Shown here: piece by piece, positions 36,537-47,065 of the stretch | Numbering within the stretch: position 1 is the stretch's first letter | Layout of the letters: every line of letters begins with the position of its first letter | Source: Gaiellasilicea sp963850995 | Lineage (GTDB): Bacteria; Actinomycetota; Thermoleophilia; Gaiellales; Gaiellaceae | Assembly (NCBI GenBank): GCA_963850995.1 | Contig: CAWKNQ010000022.1 | Span: 1 to 64,000 of the forward strand | Direction: 5' to 3' | DNA: 64,000 bases | Notes under the pieces: generated by a model | Seen by the model: only the letters and a program-made list of their open reading frames with translations | Told to the model about the DNA's origin: nothing | Database searches by the model: none | Translations under genes and position numbers: made by a program

Positions 36537-37553
36537 ATGCGTGCCGACTTCGACCTGGGTAAACGGCACGCTGCTCTTTTCCTTGGGTCGATCGCCGCGT
36601 TGCTCGTGCTGGCGATGACGCCGCAGCTGCTCGGTGACCGCGTTGCGGCGGGGATCGACGGTCTTGGCAATGCCTCGCCGACCTGGCTCTGGCTGGCCGC
36701 AGCCGCCTTCGCGGGCTCGCTCGTCGCTTCGGCCTGCTCCTGGGGGTCGGCTCTCACGCGCTGCGGCGGGACGACTTCCCCTGCCGACGCGACCGCGCGC
36801 TACTGCACCGGCTCGCTCGTGAACGCGCTCGCACCGGCACGGGCCGGTACCGCGGTTCGCTTCGCGCTCTTCTCACGCGTGCTGCACGGGGAGGGACGCC
36901 TCTGGACCGTTGGCGGCGTCGCGACGTCGCTCGGCGCCGTCCGGGCCCTCTGGCTCGCGGTCGTGCTCGCGCTCGGCTCGGCGAGCGGAGTGCTGCCGCG
37001 CTGGCCGATCGCGGCCCTGTTGCTCGGCGTGCTCGTCGCCGGTCTGGTCGCCTGGCGCGCCCGCTCCACGCGGCCCGGCCGCCGGTTCGCGCACGTTCTC
37101 GACGCCTTCCGCGTCCTCGGCCGCTGCCCGCGCGCGGCCGCGCGGCTCGTCGGCTGGGTCGGGCTCGCAATGGCCCTGCGCATCTCCGCGGCAGCCGGCA
37201 TCGCGGCCGCGTTCGGCATCGACCAGCCGCTCGTGGCTGCCCTGATCGTCATTCCCGCCCTCGACCTCGCCGGGATCCTGCCGCTGACCCCCGGCAACAT
37301 CGGTGTCTCGAGCGCCGCCGTCGCGTTCGCGCTGAAGGCACACGGCGCCGCCTCGGACGTGGCGGTGTCGGCCGGCATCGCGTTCGGTGCGGTCGAGACG
37401 CTGACCACGCTGGCGCTCGGCTGCGGCAGCCTCCTCTACTTCGCCGGCGAGCGCGCAGGGGCGCAGCGCTGGCGGCCGGCGCTCGTGTCGGCGCTGGGCT
37501 GCTTCGCCCTCGCGGGGGCGTTCGGCGCGACCGTGCTCGTCCCGCTCGTCTAG
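36537..37553 (+). CDS. YbhN-like (lysylphosphatidylglycerol synthase TM-domain) protein
   Basis: A 338-residue membrane protein with about eight helices. Characteristic pieces are CTGSLVNALAPARAGTAVRF, ALFSRVLHGEGRLWTVGGVA, and PALDLAGILPLTPGNIGVSS. The segment 'LPLTPGNIGVSSAA' is the hallmark of the flippase-like/UPF0104 domain shared with the MprF N-terminal region. It probably handles lipids or lipid-linked sugars. It diverges from the GGT gene over 78 bases and converges with ftsZ with a 3-base gap. Confidence 0.88.
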   Translation: MRADFDLGKRHAALFLGSIAALLVLAMTPQLLGDRVAAGIDGLGNASPTWLWLAAAAFAGSLVASACSWGSALTRCGGTTSPADATARYCTGSLVNALAPARAGTAVRFALFSRVLHGEGRLWTVGGVATSLGAVRALWLAVVLALGSASGVLPRWPIAALLLGVLVAGLVAWRARSTRPGRRFAHVLDAFRVLGRCPRAAARLVGWVGLAMALRISAAAGIAAAFGIDQPLVAALIVIPALDLAGILPLTPGNIGVSSAAVAFALKAHGAASDVAVSAGIAFGAVETLTTLALGCGSLLYFAGERAGAQRWRPALVSALGCFALAGAFGATVLVPLV

Positions 37554-37556
37554 GAA

Positions 37557-38931
37557 CTAGCTGCGCAGGAAGCTCGGCGGCTCGAGCGGGTCTTCGCTGC
37601 GAGGGCGGCTCGGGGATGCACCGCTGAACGTTGGGGCAACTCGGCGCCGACTACCGCCCAGCCCCGTCGCGACGACCGTCACCCACACCTGGCCGGCGAG
37701 CCGCTCGTCGACGGTGGCGCCGAAGATGATGTTGGTGTCGTCGGTCGCGGCCTGGCGGACGACCTCCGCGGCGTCGTTCACCTCGAGCAGGGTCAGGTCC
37801 TCGCCGCCCGCGATCGAGAGCAGGATCCCGCGCGCGGCGACGATCTCGGTGTCGATCAGCGGTGACTTCAACGCTCGCTCGGCGGCCTGCTTCGCCCGTT
37901 CCTCGCCCGTCGCGTAGCCGATCCCCATCAGCGCCGAGCCGGCGTCGCGCATGACCGTGCGAACGTCGGCGAAGTCGAGGTTGATCAGGCCGGGCATCGT
38001 GATCAGGTCGGTGATGCCCTGCACGCCCTGGCGGAGCACGTCGTCGGCGATCTTGAAAGCGTCGAGCATCGACGTCGACCGGTCGAGCACCTCGAGCAGG
38101 CGGTCGTTCGGGATCACGATCACCGTGTCGCAGGCGGCCCGGAGCTCGTCGACGCCTGTGTTCGACGACGCCATGCGGCGCGTTCCCTCGAACCGGAACG
38201 GGGTCGTGACGATGCCGACCGTGAGCGCGCCGACCTCCCGCGCGATGCGCGCGACCACCGGGGCCGCACCCGTGCCGGTGCCGCCGCCCTGGCCGGCGGT
38301 GACGAAGACCATGTCCGAGCCGCGGAGCGCGTTCTTGATCTGGTCGGAGCTCTCCTCGGCGGCGCGGCGGCCGACCTCCGGGTCTGCACCGGAGCCGAGC
38401 CCCTGGGTGAGCTCGCGGCCGATGTGGAGCTTCACCGGCGCGTCCGAGAGCTGGAGCTGCTGCACGTCCGTGTTCACCGCCACGAACTCGACCTGCGAGA
38501 GGCCGGCGTCGATCATGCGGTTGACGGCGTTCAGGCCGGCGCCGCCGACCCCGACGACGCGGATGACCGCGAGGTAGGAGGACGAGTCGCGCGGCGGCGC
38601 GTACTCCAGCCTGGGCGCAGGCTCGGGCAACGGCTCGAGCACGCGCGCGACCGGCGGCTCGTAGACCGGCTCGGCGGCAGGCTCGGCGGCGGGCGGCTCC
38701 GGCACGGGCTCCGGCTCGGCCGCGGGCGCAGCCTCCGCGACGAAGTCGGGCACGTGCTCGACCGTCTGCTCCTGCGGCTCCTCGGGCGGGGCGGCCTTCG
38801 GCTTCGGCCTGCTTGCCTTCCTTCCCTTCCGGCGCCTGCTCCGACTGCTCGGCCTGCCGCTGGGCGGCCTCGGTCGCGCGGAAGAGCTCCGCGAGCGGGC
38901 CCTCACGCATGCTCGCGCGGTTTCGCGCCAT
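37557..38931 (-). CDS. ftsZ: FtsZ with long N-terminal extension (one frameshift in linker)
   Basis: ATG 38931 encodes ARNRASMREGPLAELFRATE, then a Gln/Glu-rich segment. The frame changes near 38810 and leads into an acidic Pro-rich linker (PEPEPVPEPPAAEP) of about 115 residues in total before the core. The core is clear: VVGVGGAGLNAVNRM, the tubulin signature GQGGGTGTGAAPVV, FRFEGTRRMASSN, the synergy loop NLDFADVRTVM and the T7-like parts. The C terminus ends DPLEPPSFLRS, matching the FtsZ C-terminal peptide that binds partners. FtsZ polymerises with GTP into the division ring. The gene overlaps the upstream parA by 29 bases and has no dcw genes around, which is unusual. Confidence 0.93.
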
Positions 38932-39673
38932 CGAGCACCTCCTTCGCCAGCTCGCGGTAGGCCTCGGCGGCCGTACCCGTCGGGTCGTATTTCAGCACGG
39001 ACGAGCCCTTCACCGGAGCCTCGGCGTAGCGGACCGTCTTGCGGATGCGGGTCCGGTAGACCAGGTCGCCGAAGTTCTCCTCCAGGATCTCGACCGCCTC
39101 GCGCGAGTGCAGCGTCCGCCGGTCGAACATCGTGGGCAGGATCCCTTCGATCCGGACCTCGGGATTGAGGTTCTCGCGCACCATCGCGAGCGTGTTCTCG
39201 AGCTGGACGAGACCGCGCAGCGAGAGGTACTCGCACTGCACCGGCACGATCACGCCGGTCGCAGCGACGAAGGCGTTGATCGTCAGCAGCCCGAGCGACG
39301 GCGGCGTGTCGATCAGGACGAAGTCGTAGCGGCCGCGGACCTCGACGAGCGCCTTCTCGAGCGCGCGCTCGCGGCCGATCATGGCGCTGAGCGCGAGCTC
39401 GGCGCCGGCGAGGTCGATCGAGGAGACGGCGACGTCGACCTCGGCGCGGTGGACGATCTCCGAGATCGGGAGCCGGTGGACGAGCACGTCGAACATCGAG
39501 CGCTCGATCGCGTCCGGGTTCATGCCCTGACTCATCGTCAGGTTCCCCTGCGGGTCGAGGTCGATCACGAGCACGCGGTGACCCTGCTCCTTGAAGGCGA
39601 CGGCGAGGTTCAGCGTCGTCGTCGTCTTGGCGACGCCACCCTTCTGGTTGGCGAACGCGATCACCCGTTGCAT
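38903..39673 (-). CDS. parA: ParA/Soj-type chromosome-partitioning ATPase
   Basis: I chose ATG 39673 (QRVIAFANQKGGVAKTTTT) because GAGGAG lies 6 bases upstream and the length, 256 residues, is typical. An ATG at 39739 in frame would add a 22-residue arginine-rich head (RLLPRPNVRVELP), which cannot be excluded. The deviant Walker A KGGVAKTT (11-18), DLDPQGN, and FVLIDTPPSLGLLTINAF with ATGVIVPVQCEYLSLRGLVQ are present. The later KYDPTGTAAEAYRELAKEVL is also typical. ParA positions chromosomes or large complexes; no parB is visible in the window. It is coupled to ftsZ by overlap. Confidence 0.92.
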   Translation of the reverse strand: MQRVIAFANQKGGVAKTTTTLNLAVAFKEQGHRVLVIDLDPQGNLTMSQGMNPDAIERSMFDVLVHRLPISEIVHRAEVDVAVSSIDLAGAELALSAMIGRERALEKALVEVRGRYDFVLIDTPPSLGLLTINAFVAATGVIVPVQCEYLSLRGLVQLENTLAMVRENLNPEVRIEGILPTMFDRRTLHSREAVEILEENFGDLVYRTRIRKTVRYAEAPVKGSSVLKYDPTGTAAEAYRELAKEVLDGAKPREHA

Positions 39674-39784
39674 CGACAACTCCTCGGTCGGGAGCTCGAC
39701 GCGGACATTCGGGCGCGGGAGCAGACGCATGAACCCCATGTGGACACGGCTTTCAAGCCTAGCCCTGGTTTTCCTTCACCACGA

Positions 39785-40706
39785 CTAACGCGGCTCGCCG
39801 TCGTCGTAGGCGAGGTCGTCGAGCCGGGCGATCAGGCCGAGACCGCGGAAGGAGATCTTGTTCGAGCGCGGGTAGTAGCAGACGTCGTTCGGCCTCCTCG
39901 TGCCGTAGGCGAGCATGGTCATTCCCGGCGGGCCGGCCCGGAAGCCGTGCGCGACGCCGCTGCTCGCCGGCCGCGAGACGACATGGCCCGCGCGGATCGG
40001 CTTCTCCTCGTATTCGACGCCGCGCCGGACGCGCTGCGGCGTCGGCCAGAGCTCGAGCAGTCCCTCACCGTCGAGGACGACGAAGATCTCCTCGTCGGCG
40101 GAATGGAGATGGGGCGGCGCGCCTTCCTCGCCGTCCTCGAGCCGCACCCAGTTCAGCCCGGTCAGCTCCGCGCCGGCGGTCCTGGCGAGCGGCTTGACTC
40201 GATCCGTCGACCTCGTCGACATTGGCGACGCTCGCGGGGCGCGGGCCGATCTCCGGTAGCTCCGGCTCGCCGGCCGCGACCTCGCGCGCCCACGGGTGGT
40301 CGCCGGTGCCGACCTCGGCCCAGGTGCCGCCGATCCAGCCGACGTCGGCGCGCGGGAGCTGCGCGACCTCCGTCTGCCCGCGCGTGCCGAACGCGAGCAC
40401 GTCCAGGCCCTCTTCGCCGGCGCGCAGGCTGTGCGCCTCACGTGCCCGGTGCACGACGCAGTCGCCGGGCCGAACCTCGAAGGCGGTGCCGTCGAGCAGG
40501 CAGATCCCTGACCCGCCGAGGACGAAGAAGACCTCCTCCGCGGCCGTGTGGCGGTGGAAGGGCGTCGACCACTTGCCCGGATCGAGCTCGATCCGGCTCA
40601 CACCGACCGTCTGCGTCCCGGCCGCGACGCCGAGGTTGGTCCACTCGCCGCCGAGGTGGCCGGCTTCGCGCCGAACGCCGTCGGTCTCGTCCCAGTGGGC
40701 GATCAC
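39785..40706 (-). CDS. Bicupin protein (one frameshift)
   Basis: GTG 40706 starts a protein of about 305 residues with two cupin domains. The first has WSTPFHRHTAAEEVFFVLGG and FEVRPGDCVVHRAREAHSLR (metal ligands H, H, E and a later H). The frame changes near 40195. The second domain reads PPHLHSADEEIFVVLDGEG and RRGVEYEEKPIRAGHVVSRP with VAHGFRAGPPG. The end is KISFRGLGLIARLDDLAYDD. Bicupins include oxidases, dioxygenases and sugar-binding proteins; the metal-binding residues are kept in both halves. Substrate unknown. Confidence 0.82.
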
Positions 40707-40743
40707 AGGCCGATTATGTCCGGTGCCGCGCTACGCTCCCGTC

Positions 40744-41300
40744 ATGCATCGGCTCCTCGTCGCCGTTGCGCTCGTCCTCGTGACCTCGGCCGCCGTGCTT
40801 CCCGCCGACAACCGGCGGTTCTTCCCGCTCGAGCGCGGCAGCGAGTGGACGTTCGAGAACCTCCAGTACGGCGGCGAGGAGACGATCACCGTCGCTCGCG
40901 CCGACGGGGGCGTCTTCCGCCTCGAAGGCTTCCCCGGCGCGCCCAGCCTCCGGGTCCGCTGGCTGGGGCAGACGCTCCAGGCATGGGACACAAAGGACCG
41001 CCGCTGGGAGGCGCTCTTCCGCTTCGGCGCGCCGGCCGGAACGACCTACGCGGTCGATCTGGCGCAGCCACTCTGGAGCGGCGTGCGGGTGACTCTCTCC
41101 TCACGGAAAGCGACTGTTCGCAACCCCGCGCTGAGCAGAACGCATGCGGGCACGATCCGGTTCACCTTGCGGCCGGATCCCGATCTGGCCGATGCGGGCC
41201 TGACCGGCATCTGGTTCGCACCGGGACATCGGGCCAGTCCGCTGGGTGGAGCAGTCGATCGCCGGCCCGGTCGAGCACGTCCTCACGCGCGCCGAGAACT
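40744..41300 (+). CDS. Short secreted protein of unknown function (one frameshift)
   Basis: ATG 40744 encodes a signal peptide (HRLLVAVALVLVTSAAVLPA). The mature part, about 160 residues, is a beta-rich lipocalin-like arrangement: FFPLERGSEWTFENLQYGGE, TITVARADGGVFRLEGFPG, WLGQTLQAWDTKDRRWEALF and TYAVDLAQPLW. The frame changes near 41228 and ends GPVRWVEQSIAGPVEHVLTR then AEN at TGA 41300. The start 'FFPLxxGxxWTYE' is seen in several secreted bacterial lipid- or heme-type binders, but I do not assign a function. It lies 107 bases upstream of the M36 protease gene. Confidence 0.65.
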
Positions 41301-41407
41301 GACGCAAGCCAATCCGCGGTTTGCCACGATTCCCGCAGTCTGCGGCGCTATCAGCGCCCGCACCGGCAAAGGCGGTGCCGTCGGGCCGGAACAAAGGGGG
41401 GTAGAAG

Positions 41408-44400
41408 ATGGCGTTCAAACCGCGAGGTTTGATGGTCGTCTTGTCCGCCGCGCTCGTGCTCGTGCTCGTACCGGGCTCGATGTCGGCGGCGAACGCAGTG
41501 AACGCAAGCCCGCTCGAGGTGGCGCTCGCCTACCTCGACAAGAGCGCCGGGACGCTCGGGGTCGGCAGCGCTGACGTCGAGGACATGATCGTCACCAGCT
41601 CATACAGGAGCACCCACACCGGCGTCACACACGTCAACCTCAATCAGCGCCTCCAGGAGCTGGAGGTGTTCGGCGGTCACGTGACCGTCAACGTGACTCG
41701 CGAAGGCGGAGTCCTCTTCGCCGGCGGCAGCCCCGTCGAGCTTGGATCGGCCTCCGGGACAGCGCGCCTCAGCGCCACGGACGCGGTCCGGGCAGCGGCC
41801 GCCGGGCTCAGCCTCGCCCAGCCCAGTGACCTGCAGGTGATCAGCCAGAGCGGCGGGCCGGCACGCGAGACAGTCGTCTCCGGCGGCGGGATCTCCGACG
41901 CATCGATCCCACTCCGTCTCGGCTGGCAGCCGACCGAGGGCGGCCTCCGTCTCGCCTGGCGGCTCGTGATCGACGACTCCGCGAGCGACAGTCTCTGGGA
42001 GGCCGCGATCGACGCCGAGAACGGGCAGCTGCTCCGCACGGACGACTGGACGTCCAAGGACACGCTCGACCAGCTCTCGGCCACGCTCTCGCGCTCGGGC
42101 AGCGGCTCCGCCGCCCGGTCGAGCAGCACGGCCGCTGCCGCGGCGGCCGCCCAGGTCGCCGACGGCTCGAGCTACAACGTGTTCGCGTTCCCGACGGAGA
42201 GCCCGAACGACGCGTCGCGGCAGATCGTCACGAACCCGGCCGACTCGATCGCGTCGCCCTTCGGCTGGCACGACACGAACGGCGCGGCGGGCGCGGAGTT
42301 CACGACCACGCAGGGGAACAACGCCCATGCGTACCTCGATCAGGACGACAGCGAATCCCCCGACTTCGGCGGCAGCCCGAACGGGGGCCCGAGCCTGACG
42401 TTCGACTTCCCGGCCGACCTCAATCAGCACGCGCAGAACTATCGCGAGGCGGTCGTGACGAACCTCTTCTACGGCAACAACCGGTTCCACGACGTCACGC
42501 ACCACTACGGCTTCGACGAGGCATCCGGGAACTTCCAGGCCAACAACTACGGCCGCGGCGGGACCGGCGGCGACTACGTTCGCGCCGAGGCCGCAGACGG
42601 CGGCGGCACGAACAACGCCAACTTCTCCACCCCGGTGTCAGACGGCGGGACGCCGAGGATGCAGATGTTCCTCTGGCCGGGCAACCAGTTCGGGAGCCAG
42701 AACCAGGTCGTCGTCGACTCGCTCGGCTCGTTCAACGCGTCCTGGTCGAGGTTCGGCCCCGCGCCGACGACCGCCGGCCTGCCTGGGCGCACGATCGTCC
42801 ACGCCGGCACGGGTTGCACGGCCGGCCTCTATCCCACGCCGCTGCCCACGGGCGACTGGATGGTGATCGTCGACGGAGGCACCGCCGCGTGCTCGTACCT
42901 GACGCGGGTGCAGCTCGCCCAGTCCCTCGGCGCCGACGCGGTCATCGTCGCGCACAACACGACGGCTGCCGCACCGGTGCTCACCGCCTCGATGGCCGGC
43001 CCGCCGGTCGGGATCCCCGCGGTCGCCATCACGCAGGCCGACGGCAACACGATCAAGGCCGCCGTGGCCCTGGGGCCGACCACCGGAAGCGTCCGGAAGC
43101 ATCCGGACCACCCCGGGATCCGCGACGGCGACTTCGAGAACGGGATCATCATCCACGAGTACGGGCACGGCGTCTCGAACCGTCTCACCGGCGGTGAGGG
43201 GATCAACTGCCTGACGGGGAACGAGCAGGCGGGCGAGGGTTGGAGCGACTGGCTCGCGATCACGACGCTCCTCGACCTCGCGCTGGACAACCCCGAGGGA
43301 CCGCGAGGCATGGGCCCGTACGCCCTCTTCCAGCCCAACCGGCAGGGCAACGGCATCCGCCCGCGGCCGTACTCGCGCAACATGGAGATCCAGCCGTTCA
43401 CGTACGACAGCATCAAGACGGGCGGCTGGCTCAACGGAGTGTCGCTGGCCGTGCCGCACGGCATCGGCCACGGCTGGGCCTCGGTCCTCTGGGACCTGAC
43501 CTGGGAGCTGATCGACAAGCACGGCTTCAACCCGAATCTCTTCGCGGCCTGGGACAGCGCCGGGAATACCCGCGCCCTCCAGTACGTGATGGACGGGCTG
43601 AAGCTGCAGGGCTGCAACCCGGGGTTCGTCGTCGCGCGGGCCGCGATCATCGCGGGCGCCGACCTCTCGAGCAACGGCGAGGACACGTGCACGCTGTGGT
43701 CCTCGTTCGCCCGCCGTGGCCTCGGCTTCAGCGCCGACCAGGGAACGTCGGCCAGCCGGGACGACAACGAGGAGGCGTTCGACACCCACCCGGACTGCCT
43801 GGAGGGATTCTTCGGCGGGATCGCGGCCGGGCCGACGCTCAACGTCGTCAACCCCGGAGCGAACCGTGACATGACGTTCACGCTCCGGGGGCAACCAGGG
43901 GCTCGACATCCTGGCGAGCAACTCGCCCTACTCCCGCCAGGTCGACTGCAACACGCTGAAGACGGCCGCCCCGGGGCAGTTCATCACGCCGCGGCCGATC
44001 CCGGTCCCGGCCGAGACGCCGGGCAACTCGGGCCTCTCGTACGACCCGGCCACGGATCGCTACACGTACCCGTGGAAGACGCTGAAGGAGTGGGACGGCA
44101 CCTGCCGCGAGTTCGTCCTCACCCGAGCGGACGGGGTGCAGCACCGCGCCTACTTCCGCTTCTCGACCGCGCCGTCGTTCCCGGTCTCCGGGCGCGTTCG
44201 CAACGCGGCCGGCGCCGGAGTCGCGGGTGCCACGGTCAGCCTCGACGACGGGAAGCAGGCGAACCCGCTCACGACCACGACCGATGCGAACGGCTTCTAC
44301 TCGTTCGCGAGCGTGCTCAAGGCGACGTATCAGGCAACGGCGTCGGCGACCGGCTGTCTTGCAACGGTCACGCAGCAGGTTGCCGTACAGGGGCCGACGA

Positions 44401-45014
44401 CGCTGAACTTCACGCTGCCGCAGCGCACGGACAGCTTCGGCTACTCCTGCATCGTCGAGACGGCTCCGTTCACAGAGGCGGCGGCGAACGTGCTCACGTT
44501 CCCGACCTTGGACGACTCGTCGGCGACGGTCGCGTTGCCGTTCCCGTTCCGCTTCTACGGGCAGGAGTACACGACCGCCTTCGTGTCGACGAACGGGCAC
44601 GTGAACTTCCTCGCACCCAACACGTCGTTGAGCAACGTGGCGCTTCCGGCGACCGGTACGCCGAACGCGGCGATCTACGGGTTCTGGGACGACCTGCTCC
44701 TAGACGCGTCGGCCAGCGTCCGCACCGAGCTGCTCGGCACGGCTCCGAACCGGAGGTTCGTGGTCGAGTGGCGGAACGTCCGCTTCTTCGGCGACACGAC
44801 GCGGAGGATCGACCTCAACGTCGTGCTCCATGAGAACGGTCAGATCCTCACGCAGCACCGCAACCGGGCCGACGACGGACGCGAGCGCGGCAACTCGGCC
44901 ACGCTCGGGATCGAGAACGCGACCGGCACTGTCGGCCTGCAGTTCTCCTTCAACCAGCCGGCGCTCGACGTGGAGCCGGCCGTCACGTCGATTCGGTACC
45001 GGCCGCCGGCCTGA
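41408..45014 (+). CDS. Secreted M36-family (fungalysin-type) metalloprotease, one frameshift
   Basis: ATG 41408, with AAAGGGGGG just upstream, begins a signal peptide (LMVVLSAALVLVLVPGSMSA). An FTP-type propeptide follows (VTHVNLNQRLQELEVFGGHV). The catalytic domain carries IIIHEYGHGVSNRL (H583, E584, H587) and the downstream glutamate ligand in QAGEGWSDWLA (E610). A PA domain (about 437-556) sits between TNLFYGNNRFHDVTHHYGF and the active site, a layout typical of bacterial M36 proteins. The frame changes near 43893. The C terminus has a carboxypeptidase-regulatory repeat (VSGRVRNAAGAGVAGATVSL) and a beta-sandwich ending SIRYRPPA. It should be an exported zinc endopeptidase. The repaired length is about 1,200 residues. 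Confidence 0.92.
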
Positions 45015-45040
45015 CGCCGGCAGCAATGACGTGAACGACT

Positions 45041-45068
45041 CGAGGGCCCCGCGCGAGCGGGGCCCTCG
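45041..45068. terminator. Terminator hairpin after the M36 gene, bidirectional
   Basis: CGAGGGCCCCGC (45041-45052) pairs perfectly over 12 bases with GCGGGGCCCTCG (45057-45068) around the tetraloop GCGA. It lies between the converging M36 gene and the gene ending at 45081, so it can stop transcripts in both directions. Confidence 0.85.
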
Positions 45069-45080
45069 ATCTTCCGTGCC

Positions 45081-46301
45081 TCATGCGGTCTCGGCGAGCC
45101 GGGCGGCAGAGCGCAGCCCGAGCAGCACCTCGTCGAGCGAGCGCACGAGCGCGTCGCGGTCGCCGTGGCGAAGCGTCTCGACGAGCGCCCGCCGGACCGC
45201 GTCCTGCGCGCGCGGCGACGCAGGCTCTCCTGCGGCGAGCGCGCGCAGCGCGGCGTGGATCGCGCGCCGCTCCTCGCTCACGTCGCCCAGGAGCACCGCG
45301 GCCCGCAGCTCCCAGGTGCCGCCGAGCAGTCCCGAGAGCGCCCCGCGCAGCTGCTCGGAGCGGAAGGGCTCGTTCTGGAAGAGGGAGAGCTCCCAGCGGT
45401 CGAGCGCCTCGGCCAGAGCCGCGTCCCCGTCCGCGAGACCGAGGACGGCGAGCAGCTCGGACGTCAGCTCGGCGCGGAAGGAGTCGAGCCGCGTCGCCTC
45501 GCCGTCCGGCTGCGTCGCCGCGATCGGGAGCACCGGGCGGATCCCGAACGGCCGCCAGTCGAGCCGCTCGAAGAGCACCGGCCCGGCGGCCACGGGCGCC
45601 GCCGTCGCGAGCCGGATCGCAGTGACGGCGTCGGCGAGCTCGGCCGGCGCGTCCGGCGGCTCGTCGCCCGGCTCGAGCCCGCGTTCGAGCTCGAGGACGC
45701 AGTAGCGGTCGACCTCGCGCCCGAAGCCGGCCGGGAGGAGCCCCTGCGCCTCGGGCCAGTGGTGCGCGAGCTCGCCGGTCGCGGCGGCGCGAAGCCGGAT
45801 CCCGCCGCCGAGGTCGACCTTCGTCACGACCGAGATCCCCACGAGCGGAGCGACCGCCGCGTAGGCGCGCGCCGCTCCGAAGAGCGAGTGCTCGAGCTCG
45901 GCGTAGGCGCGCTCGAACGCGACGTCGTCCCAGTCGAAGCCGCCGCAGGCCTCGGCGGTGGAGATCAGGAGCGCGAGCAGGACGGTGCGGAAGAGCGCCT
46001 GCTCCTCGCTCGGCTTCGGGCCGGCGTGCGCGCGCGCGAAGATCGCGGCGGCGGGCTCGCGCTGGAGCTCGTCGAGCGCGATCCGCGCGTCCTCGCGGCC
46101 CGCGAGCGCGCTCGCGCGGGACTCGACGAAGGAGCGGACGAGCGGCCGGTACTCGTACAGGGCCGGCCCGCCCCGCTGCACGTGCTCCTCGAACGCGAAG
46201 GGCAGCTCGTCGCCCTCCTCGAGCGCACGGCCGAGGAAGACGAACGCGCCGAGACAGAAGGCGCGCAGGGTCAGGTGCAGGTGCGGTGCGCGAACCGCCA
46301 T
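45081..46301 (-). CDS. Unknown third gene of the lhr-nei cluster
   Basis: ATG 46301 encodes 406 residues, unbroken. I do not recognise the family. It begins APHLHLTLRAFCLGAFVFLG then EEGDELPFAFEEHVQRGGPA, with the middle LYEYRPLVRSFVESRASALA and FRTVLLALLISTAEACGGFD. Later parts are YAELEHSLFGAARAYAAVAP, VVTKVDLGGGIRLRAAATGE, and ERLDWRPFGIRPVLPIAATQ. It is alpha-helical with a central beta part and no signal peptide. It starts 8 bases after the nei stop and is therefore very likely co-transcribed with lhr and nei. A role in the same repair process is an inference. Confidence 0.65.
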   Translation of the reverse strand: MAVRAPHLHLTLRAFCLGAFVFLGRALEEGDELPFAFEEHVQRGGPALYEYRPLVRSFVESRASALAGREDARIALDELQREPAAAIFARAHAGPKPSEEQALFRTVLLALLISTAEACGGFDWDDVAFERAYAELEHSLFGAARAYAAVAPLVGISVVTKVDLGGGIRLRAAATGELAHHWPEAQGLLPAGFGREVDRYCVLELERGLEPGDEPPDAPAELADAVTAIRLATAAPVAAGPVLFERLDWRPFGIRPVLPIAATQPDGEATRLDSFRAELTSELLAVLGLADGDAALAEALDRWELSLFQNEPFRSEQLRGALSGLLGGTWELRAAVLLGDVSEERRAIHAALRALAAGEPASPRAQDAVRRALVETLRHGDRDALVRSLDEVLLGLRSAARLAETA

Positions 46302-46309
46302 CCGTCTCC

Positions 46310-47062
46310 CTACTCCCCCGGCGGCCCGCCTCCTGCCTGGCAACCGGGGCACCAGTACGCCGTGCGGTTGGCGTCGCCCTGCCCCCGCGAGCGGACGATC
46401 GTGCCGCAGCGGCGGCAGGGCCGGCCGGCGCGCCGGTAGACGCGGCGGCCCGGTCGACCCGACGCGAGCGATTCCTGCATCAGCGCCCGCGCCTTGGCGA
46501 CCGCGCCGCGCAGGGACGCGTCCGACGCGTCCCGGACGGCCGTCCACGGCGACACCTCGATCGTCCAGAGCGCCTCCGCCATCCACATGTTCCCGATCCC
46601 GGCGACGAGCCGCTGATCCTGGAGCGCTTCGCCGAGCGGGCGGTCGGCGGCAGTGCGCAGCCGCGCGACCGCCTCGTCCAGGTCGAGCTCCTCGGCGAGG
46701 ACGTCCGGGCCGAGACGGCGCAGCGTGGCGGTCTCGAGCGTGAGCACGGGACCGTTCCAGAGGACTCCTTCGAGCTCGTCGCCGCGGAGCACGAGCCAGG
46801 GCAGCCCGGTCCGCTTCGTCCCGCGCCGCTCCACACGCCAGCGGCCCGTCATGCGGAGATGGCTGCGAACCACGATGCCGCCCTCGAAGCGGAGCAGCAG
46901 GTTCTTGCCGACGGCCTCGACCGACTCGAGCACGCGGCCGTCGACGCGGTGCGCGACCCCGGTCAGACTCCCGCGCGGGTTCGGCGACTCGACCTCCAGG
47001 CGCTGACCCACGAGCGGCTGCAGCCGACGGGCGGCGCGGTGCAGGGCATCGCCCTCGGGCAC
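46310..47062 (-). CDS. nei: Endonuclease VIII-like DNA glycosylase (Nei)
   Basis: GTG 47062 encodes PEGDALHRAARRLQPLVGQR. After removal of Met the N-terminal Pro and Glu are the catalytic residues of the Fpg/Nei family. The DNA-binding part is RVLESVEAVGKNLLLRFEGG and VRSHLRMTGRWRVERRG (catalytic lysine in AVGKNLL). The H2TH segment has QDQRLVAGIGNMWMAEALW. A zinc finger ends the protein: CRRCGTIVRSRGQGD and WCPGCQ (four cysteines). It excises oxidised pyrimidines and nicks the abasic site. It starts 3 bases after the lhr stop, the same order as Rv3296-Rv3297 of mycobacteria. Confidence 0.92.
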   Translation of the reverse strand: MPEGDALHRAARRLQPLVGQRLEVESPNPRGSLTGVAHRVDGRVLESVEAVGKNLLLRFEGGIVVRSHLRMTGRWRVERRGTKRTGLPWLVLRGDELEGVLWNGPVLTLETATLRRLGPDVLAEELDLDEAVARLRTAADRPLGEALQDQRLVAGIGNMWMAEALWTIEVSPWTAVRDASDASLRGAVAKARALMQESLASGRPGRRVYRRAGRPCRRCGTIVRSRGQGDANRTAYWCPGCQAGGGPPGE

Positions 47063-47065
47063 GTG

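Noticed and set aside
41408..43921. Two long minus-strand frames opposite the M36 gene
   Set aside because: Arg/Val-rich antisense sequence without motifs; the plus strand has the HEYGH active site and a signal peptide.
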